From Lutibacter sp. (GTDB lineage Bacteria > Bacteroidota > Bacteroidia > Flavobacteriales > Flavobacteriaceae), in the NCBI GenBank assembly GCA_004195315.1, contig SDWL01000001.1:1-37150 (forward strand): DNA of 37,150 bases, in the 5' to 3' direction. Positions within the stretch are counted from its first letter, which is position 1. Every line of letters starts with the position of its first letter. The notes under the pieces are model-generated. The model had not been told where the DNA came from. It ran no database searches and saw only the letters and a program-made list of their open reading frames with translations. Below are positions 24,243 to 31,426 of the stretch, piece after piece. Position numbers and translations under genes: made by a program.

Positions 24243-24330
24243 GTTACGGTTTGGCGACATAGTAACTTAAAATATTTAAACCTTACAACGATAGTATATG
24301 CCAAACCATACTTGAATTGTAAGGTTTTTT
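24243..24330 (+). promoter_or_regulatory. Kissing-loop element with terminator hairpin
   Basis: Hairpin 1 is GTTAC/GTAAC (24243-24247, 24261-24265) with 13-nt loop. Hairpin 2 is an 11-bp perfect stem AAACCTTACAA/TTGTAAGGTTT (24278-24288, 24317-24327) followed by a T run, like an intrinsic terminator. Loop 1 holds GGTTTGGC (24248-24255), which is exactly complementary to GCCAAACC (24300-24307) in loop 2. Loop-loop pairing or a switch could control readthrough into the replication genes. The upstream stretch 24155-24242 has two GATACTTTTA copies and no gene. Confidence 0.6.
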
Positions 24331-24348
24331 AATATAATAATATTTAAT

Positions 24349-24621
24349 ATGAAAGAATTAAAAGAGTATTTTGTAGGAATTGGACAAGTTAAAGGTTACA
24401 TTTTTAATCAGGTTAAAGCGTCAGATTATGCTTACTTGTACGAAGTATCAGAAAACAATGTATTACATTATGAAGTTTTTAAACGTCGTGAAAACTCACT
24501 TTACGAATGTGTATCATATCCAAGTGATAAAGCATTTGGAGTTTGGGCTTGGACTTGTAACACTTTAGAACGTGCTGAAGATAAGTTTAACGAAATTGAG
24601 CTTAATGAATTACTTAAATAA
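24349..24621 (+). CDS. Early hypothetical protein (90 aa)
   Basis: 90 residues, starting MKELKEYFVGIGQVKGYIFN. Alternating strands and helices include YLYEVSENNVLHYEVFKRR and FGVWAWTCNTLERAEDKF. It is the first gene after the kissing-loop/terminator element and ten bases before the replication initiator. Similar small proteins are common in Flavobacterium phages by impression; no function known. Confidence 0.62.
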   Translation: MKELKEYFVGIGQVKGYIFNQVKASDYAYLYEVSENNVLHYEVFKRRENSLYECVSYPSDKAFGVWAWTCNTLERAEDKFNEIELNELLK

Positions 24622-24630
24622 GTTTAGAAT

Positions 24631-25338
24631 ATGGCTAAGGATTTACCATACTTTAAATTTTTCTGCTCAGAGTGGAACGATGGAGATATAACACTTGAAA
24701 CTTATGAACATCAAGGATTGTTTATAAATATATGCTCTTACTATTGGAGCAATGAATGTAATTTACATTTTGATAAATTAATTAAAAGGTTTAGAAGTTG
24801 TGAAGAACTTATAGATGATTTAAGTGCTGCTGGTTTGTTTAAAATAAAACAAGATAGATTTATATCAATTAGTTTTTTAGATGAACAAAGAGAAGAGCGA
24901 GATGAACAATCTAAAAAAAGTAGTAAAGCTGGAATAGCAAGTGCAAAAGCTCGTAAATTAAAGAAATTACAACAAGAAACTAACATAAGTTTAACACAAA
25001 TTGAACATCCGTTGAATTTTGGTTCAACAGAAACTCAACCATTAAGAGAAGAAGAGAAGAGAAGAGATAAGAAAAAAGAAGATAATATAATTAATAATAG
25101 CCAATTTATTAAAAAATGTTTAGATAATAAACAATGGATAGAAGTAATAGCTATGCAAAATAAAATAAAAATTGATGTTATTAAAATATTTATTACTACA
25201 TTTGAAAACCATTTAATAACAATGGAAGAACAAAAGAAAAGTATAAAGGATTTTAAAGTACATTTTACTAATTGGTTAAGCAAACAAAACTTATCACAAT
25301 TTAGAGTAAAGAAAATAGGTAAAACAAATCAAATATAA
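24631..25338 (+). CDS. Replication initiator / helicase loader-like protein
   Basis: 235 residues. Residues 1-95 (YFKFFCSEWNDGDITLETYE, then GLFINICSYYWSNECNL) resemble the N-terminal winged-helix domain of phage replication initiators (lambda O-like, DUF1376/DUF7833 type). A basic linker follows. The C-terminus (ITTFENHLITMEEQKKSIKD, FKVHFTNWL) is the short domain often found in DnaT-like helicase loaders. Its stop overlaps the start of the primase-helicase gene, the expected partner. Confidence 0.75.
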   Translation: MAKDLPYFKFFCSEWNDGDITLETYEHQGLFINICSYYWSNECNLHFDKLIKRFRSCEELIDDLSAAGLFKIKQDRFISISFLDEQREERDEQSKKSSKAGIASAKARKLKKLQQETNISLTQIEHPLNFGSTETQPLREEEKRRDKKKEDNIINNSQFIKKCLDNKQWIEVIAMQNKIKIDVIKIFITTFENHLITMEEQKKSIKDFKVHFTNWLSKQNLSQFRVKKIGKTNQI

Positions 25339-27176
25339 TGGAGATAAACGGATTTGAAATAAATGAATATAATATATACGGAATAGCTGAAAAGTCTAAA
25401 ACTTCAATTTGTCCTAAGTGTTCACAAGATAGAAAAAAGAAAACAGATAAATGTATGTCTGTACATTGGGATACTGGATTGGGACAATGTAATCATTGCG
25501 GAGAAACTATACAACTACATACATATAAATCAAAGCAAGTTATAAAAGAGTATGTAAAACCAATCCTAAGCCATCCTAATATAGATTTAAGCGATAAACT
25601 ATTAAGTTATATGTTAGACGTTAGACGTGTAAGTAAAAGTGCGTTAAATACGTTAAAAATACGTGAATCAAAAGAATGGATGCCTCAAACAAAAAAAGAT
25701 GAAAATGTAATATGTTTTGATTATTATTTAGAAAATGAATTAATTAACGTAAAATATAGAGATGCACGTAAAAATTTTAAACTTTTTAAAGGTGCTGAAA
25801 AGATATTTTACAATATCGACAACATAGCAACATCAAGGGAGTGTATAATTGTTGAAGGTGAAATTGATGTACTTTCATTTGTTACTGCTGGGTATATTAA
25901 TTGCGTATCAGTTCCTAATGGTTTTAATTTAAAAGGTGACGTTAGTTTAGATTATTTAGATAATTATTATAATTACTTTGAAAATAAAGAAGTTATTTAT
26001 TTAGCTGTAGATAATGATGCAGCAGGAATACACGGTCAAAAAGAATTAATTAGAAGGTTTGGAGCTGAAAAATGTAAATTAGTAGATTTTAAAGATTGTA
26101 AAGATGCTAATGACTATCTTATTAAATATGGTAAAGATGAACTTTCAAACGTTATTGTAAAAGCGAAAGATGTTAAGATTGAAGGTGTATTTAGTGTTTC
26201 TGATGTACGTAAAAGTATGTTATATTCATATAAGAACGGACAAAATAGAGGTACAACAACTTATATTGATGTTGTAGATAAAGCTTTTACATGGAGAGGT
26301 GGAGAGGTTAATTTATGGACTGGATATAATAATGAAGGTAAGAGCTTATTGTTAAATCAGATGTGTACTATTAGGGCTTATTGGGAAAGTGCAAAAGTAG
26401 GTATTTTTTCACCTGAGAATATGCCAATAGATGATTTTTTTAATGATATAGTTGAAATGTATATAGGTAAAAGTTGTGATCCTTTTTACACTAATAATTA
26501 TATGAGTGAAGAAGAATTCAACGAAGGTATGGATTTTGTGGATAAAAATTTTTTCCTAATACACCCAGAGAAAGATTTTAAACTTGAATCCATTTTTGAA
26601 CGTGCAAGATATTTAGTAAGGAAAAAAGGTATTAGAACTTTAATAATTGACCCTTACAATACTATTGAACATAAAATGAGAAGTGGTGAGCGTGAAGATT
26701 TATATATAAGTAGATTTATGTCAGATTTAAAGCGTTTAGCAGTTGAATTGAATATTAGTGTTAATTTAGTTGCTCATCAAGTAACACCTAAGAAAAATGA
26801 AAATGACGAAGGTCGCTATCATAAGCCAATGTTAAATAATATTAAGGGTGGTGGTACATTTTCAGATAAAACAGATAATTCTTTATTTGTATGGAGACCA
26901 AATAGAGCCTTAGATTTTAAAGATAGTGAAGTTATTTTTGGTAGTCAAAAAATTAAAAAGCAAAAGTTAGTAGGTATTCCTCAGGATATTGATAATATTG
27001 ATTTTAATGTAAGAATGAATAGATATTTATTTAATGGTATAAGTCCATTTACTAAAATTGATTTTCATAGAAAAGGAATTAATATTGATGAAATAAAAGA
27101 AAAACCATTACCTATAATAGACGTAAAAGATGCTTTTGAAACAGAAGCTACAAGTCCAGATGATTTTGATTTTTAA
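25338..27176 (+). CDS. TOPRIM primase - DnaB-type helicase fusion
   Basis: 612 residues. Zinc finger CPKC (25-28) and CNHC (51-54); TOPRIM core IVEGEID (171-177) and AVDNDAAG (223-230); RecA-type helicase with Walker A GYNNEGKS (329-336), Walker B LIIDPY (435-440) and HQ (480-481) before a DNA-binding loop with GRYHKPMLNNIKGGG. The build follows T7 gp4/Twinkle. It would unwind the fork and prime the lagging strand. No DNA polymerase gene is visible, so the host polymerase is presumably used. Confidence 0.92.
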   Translation: MEINGFEINEYNIYGIAEKSKTSICPKCSQDRKKKTDKCMSVHWDTGLGQCNHCGETIQLHTYKSKQVIKEYVKPILSHPNIDLSDKLLSYMLDVRRVSKSALNTLKIRESKEWMPQTKKDENVICFDYYLENELINVKYRDARKNFKLFKGAEKIFYNIDNIATSRECIIVEGEIDVLSFVTAGYINCVSVPNGFNLKGDVSLDYLDNYYNYFENKEVIYLAVDNDAAGIHGQKELIRRFGAEKCKLVDFKDCKDANDYLIKYGKDELSNVIVKAKDVKIEGVFSVSDVRKSMLYSYKNGQNRGTTTYIDVVDKAFTWRGGEVNLWTGYNNEGKSLLLNQMCTIRAYWESAKVGIFSPENMPIDDFFNDIVEMYIGKSCDPFYTNNYMSEEEFNEGMDFVDKNFFLIHPEKDFKLESIFERARYLVRKKGIRTLIIDPYNTIEHKMRSGEREDLYISRFMSDLKRLAVELNISVNLVAHQVTPKKNENDEGRYHKPMLNNIKGGGTFSDKTDNSLFVWRPNRALDFKDSEVIFGSQKIKKQKLVGIPQDIDNIDFNVRMNRYLFNGISPFTKIDFHRKGINIDEIKEKPLPIIDVKDAFETEATSPDDFDF

Positions 27177-27194
27177 AAATAATTAAAAAAAGTA

Positions 27195-27224
27195 TTGTTT
27201 ATTGAAATAAGTTTTGTAGATTTG
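27195..27224 (+). promoter_or_regulatory. Promoter for the accessory-gene array
   Basis: TTG (27195-27197), 19 bp, then TAGATTTG (27217-27224) match the Bacteroidota promoter and have the same spacing as the early promoter at 19619. It is the first good promoter after the replication genes and probably drives the small-gene region. The ATG of the next gene is 29 bases on. Confidence 0.75.
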
Positions 27225-27253
27225 ATTATTATTAACAATTAAAAATATATATT

Positions 27254-27403
27254 ATGACACGTTTAGAGAGATTAGATAAAAAATGTTGGAATGTAACAGT
27301 AAATATGAACGGTAACGGTGCAACAGCCACTAAAAATAACGGATTAATAAAGGTTACAGGTACAAGTATAACTAATTTGCATAAAAAAATAATAGGTTAC
27401 TAA
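27254..27403 (+). CDS. Small hypothetical protein (49 aa)
   Basis: Starts MTRLERLDKKCWNVTVNMNG and ends TNLHKKIIGY, with a Gly/Thr/Asn-rich middle. It is the first gene after the 27195 promoter. Its stop is followed by TAACTGTATAGTACAT, a sequence like the 3' flanks of the repeat elements further on. Function unknown. Confidence 0.55.
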   Translation: MTRLERLDKKCWNVTVNMNGNGATATKNNGLIKVTGTSITNLHKKIIGY

Positions 27404-27482
27404 CTGTATAGTACATAAAATAGTACGAGTAAAAAAACAACAGATTTTAAAATATTAATTTAATAAATAAATACAAAAAAAG

Positions 27483-27935
27483 ATGAAAAAAACATTAGTA
27501 ATAAGTGCTTTCCCTGCGACTGGAAAAACCTATTTTTTTAATAATACAAAACTAAATGTATTAGATAGCGACAGTAGTAATTTTGATAAAAAAGACTTTC
27601 CAAATAATTACATAGAACACATAAAAAAAAATATTAATAAAGTTGATATAATTTTAGTCTCAAGCCACAAAGAAGTTAGAGATGCACTTGTGAAAAACGG
27701 TATTGATTTTATGTTAGTATATCCCAAGATTGAATTAAAAGACGAATATATCCAGAGATATAAACAACGTGGAAGCAATGAAGGGTTTATACAATTAATA
27801 ACAGATAATTGGGATGTATGGATTACTGAATTAAAAACACAAGTATGTTGTACAAAAATAGGATTAACAAAAAATGATTATTTAAGCAATTTTATTAACA
27901 ACTATTTAAATAAAAAACAGATATTATGGATTTAA
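27483..27935 (+). CDS. P-loop nucleotide kinase-like protein
   Basis: 150 residues. Walker A AFPATGKT (9-16) follows a hydrophobic strand (LVISAF). NVLDSDSSNF (24-33) may be the acceptor-binding strand, and IILVSSH (56-62) a third core strand. Size and order fit small phage P-loop kinases (nucleoside or polynucleotide kinase group). The substrate cannot be told. It overlaps the next gene by ten bases. Confidence 0.72.
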   Translation: MKKTLVISAFPATGKTYFFNNTKLNVLDSDSSNFDKKDFPNNYIEHIKKNINKVDIILVSSHKEVRDALVKNGIDFMLVYPKIELKDEYIQRYKQRGSNEGFIQLITDNWDVWITELKTQVCCTKIGLTKNDYLSNFINNYLNKKQILWI

Positions 27936-28237
27936 CAAAAGAGATTTTAAAAAAGATTGGAGAATACGAAACATTTAACCAAGAAGCGGAAGATTGTAAT
28001 TATGTGAATAAAATTTATTGGCAAGATTTAGCCAAAGACTTGAATGATTTATTTGCTTTGCACGGAGTTATACGGCAAAGCGAACAGTTAAAGGACAAAT
28101 ATGTATTAAGTTTTGAGGATTGGAGAAGTTTCTTATTTAAATACACTGATACGACCTACTTAATTGGAGATAGAGAGGTTTCAGAATATGAACTACCTGA
28201 AATATATAAGGAAACCCTTAGAAAGTTAAACCTTTAA
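27926..28237 (+). CDS. Array protein whose 3' half lies in element E1 (103 aa)
   Basis: 103 residues, starting MDLTKEILKKIGEYETFN. From codon 47 the frame passes through the left arm of repeat element E1 (read GVIRQSEQLK). Its TAA is inside the inner box of the right arm (28231-28237). Four other genes of the array end the same way. The C-terminal half (LSFEDWRSFLFKYTDTTY) is thus encoded by the loop of the element. No family recognised. Confidence 0.62.
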   Translation: MDLTKEILKKIGEYETFNQEAEDCNYVNKIYWQDLAKDLNDLFALHGVIRQSEQLKDKYVLSFEDWRSFLFKYTDTTYLIGDREVSEYELPEIYKETLRKLNL

Positions 28238-28249
28238 TTGCGTATAACT
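28066..28249. repeat. Inverted-repeat element E1
   Basis: Left arm AGTTATACG (28066-28074) pairs perfectly with CGTATAACT (28241-28249). The inner box TTAAAGG (28088-28094) pairs with CCTTTAA (28231-28237). A bulged G and an asymmetric internal loop lie between the boxes. The loop holds the 3' half of the 103-residue gene. Confidence 0.75.
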
Positions 28250-28298
28250 GCTTTGCGAAATGATTAGTACGAATAAATACAAAAGTAAATATCGAATT

Positions 28299-28493
28299 AT
28301 GGAATGGATTAATATAGAAGAAAAGTTGCCATTAGAAAACAAAAGACAACAAAGTGAAGATGTACTTGTTTATAATGGAATGAGTGAAATGCAAGTTGGT
28401 TATACATTAGAGGGTTTTTGGCAAGACTATTACGGTGGTAGAAATATAGAAAAGGTTACGCATTGGAAACCATTACCCGAAGCACCTAAGTAA
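28299..28493 (+). CDS. DUF551-like protein
   Basis: About 64 residues from ATG 28299 (a start at 28260 would lie in the flank of E1 and adds 13 poorly conserved codons). Order: MEWINIEEKLP, DVLVYNGMSEM, then THWKPLPEAP. This WIxxxxxLP, VLVY, THWxPLPxxP pattern is DUF551, a small phage-borne family of unknown role. A free-standing gene between E1 and E2. Confidence 0.82.
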   Translation: MEWINIEEKLPLENKRQQSEDVLVYNGMSEMQVGYTLEGFWQDYYGGRNIEKVTHWKPLPEAPK

Positions 28494-28511
28494 GTATTAA
28501 TTATTTTGAAT

Positions 28512-28626
28512 AGTTGTTATTAGTTTTTGCGAAAAAGGAACGTAGTTATAAATAATAATACTGTTAAATAACCAAGAAACCTTTTAATTACAAAACAGAT
28601 ATCGTTGCAAATATTAATTATCAACT
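28512..28626. repeat. Inverted-repeat element E2
   Basis: Left arm (28512-28530, AGTTGTTATTAGTTTTTGC) pairs with the right arm (28607-28626) except for one bulged base after AGTTG on the right and three mismatches. No gene inside. The loop has GGAACGTAG, also present in E13, and a similar GAACGTAG in E14. Confidence 0.72.
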
Positions 28627-28694
28627 TAATAGTACATGAAAAGTAACGGATAAATTAAAAACGATTAAGTAGTTATTTTTTATGTACATAGTTG
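28622..28694. repeat. Reverse-polarity hairpin between E2 and E3
   Basis: CAACT...GTACATGAAAAGTAAC (28622-28647) can pair with 28669-28694 (GTAGTTATTTTTTATGTAC, then AGTTG). This 73-bp unit starts AAC and ends GTT, the polarity of classical integron attC sites, whereas E1-E15 start AGTT. No gene lies in it. Confidence 0.5.
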
Positions 28695-28801
28695 GTGTTT
28701 GTGTTGGAATAGATGAATGACGTTAATTAATAAAAATAATACAACGGTAATTAATAACAATTACTCTAAACACATAAAGACAACCAATATAAACTCCAAC
28801 T
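28690..28801. repeat. Inverted-repeat element E3
   Basis: Eighteen-base arms 28690-28707 (AGTTGGTGTTTGTGTTGG) and 28784-28801 pair with one mismatch and two G-U pairs. No gene inside. The stretch 28802-28921 after it holds no gene either, only two GAATTC-containing inverted segments. Confidence 0.74.
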
Positions 28802-28921
28802 GGATTTAGAGTATGAATTTTAAAGAATTCAAAACAAGCACATTTTAGATGATTAACACACTTAAACATAGTGACAGTATAGGCTTAGCAGAGAATTCAA
28901 ACTTTAATAAATTATTTTGAT

Positions 28922-29174
28922 AGTTACCCGAAGTAAAGGACAAAAATAAAAATATTATGGGAAATAAAAAAAGAACAGAAAAAGAATTAGACAAGATGTT
29001 AGAAAGTATTTTTGGTAAAAACAAAGATTTAGGTTTAAGCACAAAGAAAAAAACTTTTTGCGAATGCCAAAACCCAATTTACAATTACCCTGAAATGGTT
29101 TGGTGCGATAACTGTACTAAAGAAATAGTAGATAAGCCAAAAGAATAAAGTTAAACCTTTATTACGGGTTAACT
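28922..29174. repeat. Inverted-repeat element E4 (encloses a gene)
   Basis: Left arm AGTTACCCGAAGTAAAGG (28922-28939) pairs with 29156-29174 with one bulged base after AGTTA on the right, one mismatch and one G-U. The CCCG/CGGG core is specific to this element. The 63-residue Cys-rich gene lies wholly in the loop. Confidence 0.75.
28957..29148 (+). CDS. Cys-rich small protein inside element E4 (63 aa)
   Basis: 63 residues. A basic N-terminal helix (KKRTEKELDKMLESIFGK) is followed by CECQNP (35-40) and WCDNC (49-53), a possible zinc-ribbon. The gene lies entirely within the loop of E4, ending eight bases before the right arm. A CEC...CxxC protein recurs at 30033. Function unknown. Confidence 0.62.
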   Translation: MGNKKRTEKELDKMLESIFGKNKDLGLSTKKKTFCECQNPIYNYPEMVWCDNCTKEIVDKPKE

Positions 29175-29222
29175 TTACTGCGTATATGGCAAGATTTTTA
29201 AATAAAAAAACACAAAACAAAA

Positions 29223-29531
29223 ATGGATAGAAGTGAGATTTTAGATAAGATAGAAGAAATACAAGACGACGTTGACGCAAAGGGATTTATGGGGAGTAAC
29301 GAAAACGATCTTTGGAGAAGAGAGGCGATAGCAGACTATATAATTAAAAATTTTGTTATATGCTCGAGTTCTCTACAGTTAAAGGAAAATGAAACACTAA
29401 CTTTCGATGAATGGTATAAAACATTTGGATATTCAAAAACAATTGCACAAACCTATATAAAAAGAGGAATAAGATATAGTGAAGATGCTATGCGTAGTAT
29501 GTATAAGACAGAATATTTACATCAGCTTTAA
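29223..29531 (+). CDS. Array protein whose 3' half lies in element E5 (102 aa)
   Basis: 102 residues, starting MDRSEILDKIEEIQDDVDAK. Codons 48-54 run through the left arm of E5 and read SSSLQLK; the TAA is in the inner box of the right arm. The rest (LTFDEWYKTFGYSKTIAQTY) is helical. It shares the SSLQL word with the 99-residue gene at 30492. No family recognised. Confidence 0.6.
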   Translation: MDRSEILDKIEEIQDDVDAKGFMGSNENDLWRREAIADYIIKNFVICSSSLQLKENETLTFDEWYKTFGYSKTIAQTYIKRGIRYSEDAMRSMYKTEYLHQL

Positions 29532-29543
29532 TTGTTTAGAACT
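29367..29543. repeat. Inverted-repeat element E5
   Basis: Arms 29367-29384 (AGTTCTCTACAGTTAAAG) and 29526-29543 pair over 18 bases with a CT/AA mismatch spacer and one G-U. The outer box AGTTCT and inner box are separated by the mismatch. Confidence 0.75.
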
Positions 29544-29622
29544 TTACACGATATGACCTTTTAAAAAAATAGGAATGCAAATGGCGATAGCCAAATATTA
29601 ATAATTAAAATAACAAAATATT

Positions 29623-29835
29623 ATGATAACAGAAGAATTATTTTATAACAAAGAATTATGTGATATAATTAGAGATATGGTTTTAAAAAGTGCTTGTAAT
29701 TTTGAAGATGCAAAAGAATTATTAGAGTTATCTTCTGATTATAAAAGGGATTCATTTATTATTAAAAAGCTAAAAAACTGTGGAGTTAGCACAAGAGAAG
29801 TAAGAAGAATAATATGTATGATAAATAACAGTTAA
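29623..29835 (+). CDS. Array hypothetical protein (70 aa)
   Basis: 70 residues, helical (LFYNKELCDIIRDMVLKSAC, then ELLELSSDYKRDSF). The end KNCGVSTREVRRIICMI could be a helix-turn-helix. It is free-standing between E5 and E6. No family recognised. Confidence 0.55.
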   Translation: MITEELFYNKELCDIIRDMVLKSACNFEDAKELLELSSDYKRDSFIIKKLKNCGVSTREVRRIICMINNS

Positions 29836-29878
29836 TAAAACGTGTAGATGGCTAATTTTTTTAATTGGTTATATTGAG

Positions 29879-29992
29879 AGTTAGTAGCTTTTTTAGGGAA
29901 GTTTTTCTAGCAGAAAATAAAAGTTAAACAAACATTGGTTAAATATAGAAGCGAACAAACACGGCGTAATATGCTAAAATTGCTTACTAACT
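29879..29992. repeat. Inverted-repeat element E6
   Basis: Arms 29879-29896 (AGTTAGTAGCTTTTTTAG) and 29974-29992 pair with one bulged base and two mismatches. No gene inside. Its loop (CTAGCAGAA, then TAATATGCTAAAATT) is homologous to that of E10. It fills most of the gene-free stretch 29836-30032. Confidence 0.73.
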
Positions 29993-30032
29993 GAATAGTA
30001 TAAGAAATGAATTAATAAAAACAAAACAAATT

Positions 30033-30182
30033 ATGAGAAAGCAATTTGAAGATGAAAAGAACCTTACCAAAATTGATTTTTGTGAGTGTATTAGCAGAAC
30101 AGGAATAGTTGGAGAAGAGTTTGAGCAATGGACTTGCCCTAGTTGTAAAAAGATAGTGTTTAACAAAAATAGAATGTACTAA
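30033..30182 (+). CDS. Cys-rich small protein (49 aa)
   Basis: 49 residues with CEC (17-19) and CPSC (35-38), a likely single zinc-ribbon. It starts MRKQFEDEKNLTKIDFCEC and ends KIVFNKNRMY. It resembles the C-terminal part of the 63-residue protein at 28957. Lies between E6 and E7. Role unknown; a partner or adaptor protein is conceivable. Confidence 0.6.
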   Translation: MRKQFEDEKNLTKIDFCECISRTGIVGEEFEQWTCPSCKKIVFNKNRMY

Positions 30183-30202
30183 GTAATTTATTTTTTATAC
30201 AT

Positions 30203-30445
30203 AGTTATTAAATTGTTAAAGAATAAAAATAAAACAGATATTATTATGAACGCAAAAGACACAGCAAAAAGAATTGTAGACAAATTTATTTTATTAGGAG
30301 CTGCACCATTTGTAGCTAAAGAATGCTCATTATTTTTAGTAGATGAATTGATTGATGAAAAAAAACACGATCAAAAATGGCATTGGAATAGAAACGGACA
30401 TTGGTTTCAGGTAAAACAAGAAATAAATAAACTTTAATTGTTTAG
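30203..30445. repeat. Inverted-repeat element E7 (encloses a gene)
   Basis: Arms 30203-30221 (AGTTATTAAATTGTTAAAG) and 30428-30445 pair at the outer AGTT and inner TTAAAG boxes, with a bulge and about four mismatches, so this is one of the weaker members. It encloses the 63-residue gene. Confidence 0.55.
30246..30437 (+). CDS. Small array protein inside element E7 (63 aa)
   Basis: 63 residues from ATG 30246 (a TTG at 30213 lies in the left arm of E7 and is not favoured). The pattern AKRIVDKFILLGAAPFVAKEC then LFLVDELID and FQVKQEINKL resembles small phage proteins of the AKxCAxxxVDEII...WxxVKxEI type often seen in Bacteroidota phages. Function unknown. Confidence 0.65.
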   Translation: MNAKDTAKRIVDKFILLGAAPFVAKECSLFLVDELIDEKKHDQKWHWNRNGHWFQVKQEINKL

Positions 30446-30491
30446 AACTGTACACATAAATGATTAGTAAATAACAAAAAAAATAATAATT

Positions 30492-30791
30492 ATGAGAATA
30501 TCAGAAAAAGTTTTAAGAGAAGAATTAGAAAGACAAGAAATATTTTTAAAAACAGAGAAGAATTTAGGGTTTAAGATTAGTATAGAAAATAAAATACTGG
30601 AGTTGAAACAGGATTTATTAATTATTTGCAAGAGTTCTCTACAGTTGCCGAGTTTAGATGAAGTAAATGCCGAGATTGTAGATGTTGTTGGTAGAAATAA
30701 ACTATCGAAAAAACTTATTTTAACAAATAATGAATGGGCTGGGTTTGAGATAGGTTTCCGTAAATGTTACAAGTGGTTACTTAATAGGTAA
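30492..30791 (+). CDS. Array protein whose 3' half lies in element E8 (99 aa)
   Basis: 99 residues. It starts with a basic helical N-terminus (VLREELERQEIFLKTEKNLG). The word CKSSLQLP is encoded by the left arm of E8, and its TAA lies in the right arm. The C-terminal half ends GFRKCYKWLLNR. The arm sequence is nearly identical to that in the 31427 gene and the 29223 gene, so these genes share DNA at this point while differing elsewhere. Confidence 0.6.
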   Translation: MRISEKVLREELERQEIFLKTEKNLGFKISIENKILELKQDLLIICKSSLQLPSLDEVNAEIVDVVGRNKLSKKLILTNNEWAGFEIGFRKCYKWLLNR

Positions 30792-30803
30792 TTGTTTAGA
30801 ACT
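30633..30803. repeat. Inverted-repeat element E8
   Basis: Arms 30633-30649 (AGTTCTCTACAGTTGCC) and 30787-30803 pair with the same CT/AA spacer as E5 and two G-U pairs. The inner box ends TTGCC against GGTAA, a change on both sides relative to E5. Confidence 0.75.
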
Positions 30804-30855
30804 TTAGAGTGTTTGGCTATTTTAAGTAAGTATTAACAAATTTAATTTATATAAA

Positions 30856-31077
30856 ATGAAAAAAGATATAGGAATAATTATTACAAATAAAGATGATGTT
30901 AAATTAGCTAAACGTATAGTTAGCAACCGTTTTAAAATTGGTTCTAAATGGAAATACAAGTACTATAAAGATGTGGAAAGAGAAATAGCATCTGAATTTG
31001 GAAGATATAAAGTAAAAATGACTAATGGACAAGTATTTTCTAAAATATTCCTAACCAAACATTATACACCATTTTAA
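30856..31077 (+). CDS. Array protein whose 3' part lies in element E9 (73 aa)
   Basis: 73 residues, starting MKKDIGIIITNKDDVKLAKR. The left arm of E9 begins at codon 21 (read IVSNRFK) and the stop lies in the right arm. The protein is basic (KIGSKWKYKYYKDVEREIA), suggesting nucleic-acid contact, but no family is evident. Confidence 0.6.
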   Translation: MKKDIGIIITNKDDVKLAKRIVSNRFKIGSKWKYKYYKDVEREIASEFGRYKVKMTNGQVFSKIFLTKHYTPF

Positions 31078-31091
31078 TATGTTTGCTAACT
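30918..31091. repeat. Inverted-repeat element E9
   Basis: Arms 30918-30941 and 31069-31091 pair perfectly over AGTTAGCAA and again over TTAAAAT, with two mismatches, one G-U and one bulge elsewhere. It has the longest arms of the set. Confidence 0.77.
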
Positions 31092-31121
31092 ACATTAGAA
31101 TATGAATTTTAAAAATAAATT

Positions 31122-31286
31122 ATGGTTAGAGATATAACAGATATTATACAAACACTTTTAATATTGTACTTACTTTTTAGAGTAAGACAACAAGGTGGAT
31201 TAATAAACGAGATAACTAAAGAACTCTTAAAAACAGTAAGGAAAGTTTTTAATTGTTTATATGCAATAGTTGGTATTATGTTTTAG
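31122..31286 (+). CDS. Small membrane protein ending in element E10 (54 aa)
   Basis: 54 residues. One hydrophobic segment near the N-terminus (ITDIIQTLLILYLLFRV) and a second weaker one at the end (CLYAIVGIMF). Its TAG coincides with the end of the left arm of E10 (31268-31286). Function unknown. Confidence 0.55.
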   Translation: MVRDITDIIQTLLILYLLFRVRQQGGLINEITKELLKTVRKVFNCLYAIVGIMF

Positions 31287-31382
31287 GGTATTTATCCTAG
31301 CAGAATATTAATAAGACGATTACCAAAGGACAGAAAACAATTAGGAAAAACACATAGTAATATGCTAAAATTAATTGCAACT
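31268..31382. repeat. Inverted-repeat element E10
   Basis: Arms 31268-31286 (AGTTGGTATTATGTTTTAG) and 31365-31382 pair over AGTTG, ATTA and TTTTAG, with a bulge and two mismatches. Its loop is homologous to that of E6 although the outer boxes differ. Confidence 0.66.
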
Positions 31383-31426
31383 GTACACGTAAATGATTAG
31401 ATTTTAATAAACACAAAAGCATTACT

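Noticed and set aside
28845..29042. Minus-strand frames in the array (also 29035-29280, 31297-31581 and 32645-32860)
   Set aside because: They cross the repeat arms and oppose better supported plus-strand genes, are Leu/Phe-rich and lack promoters.
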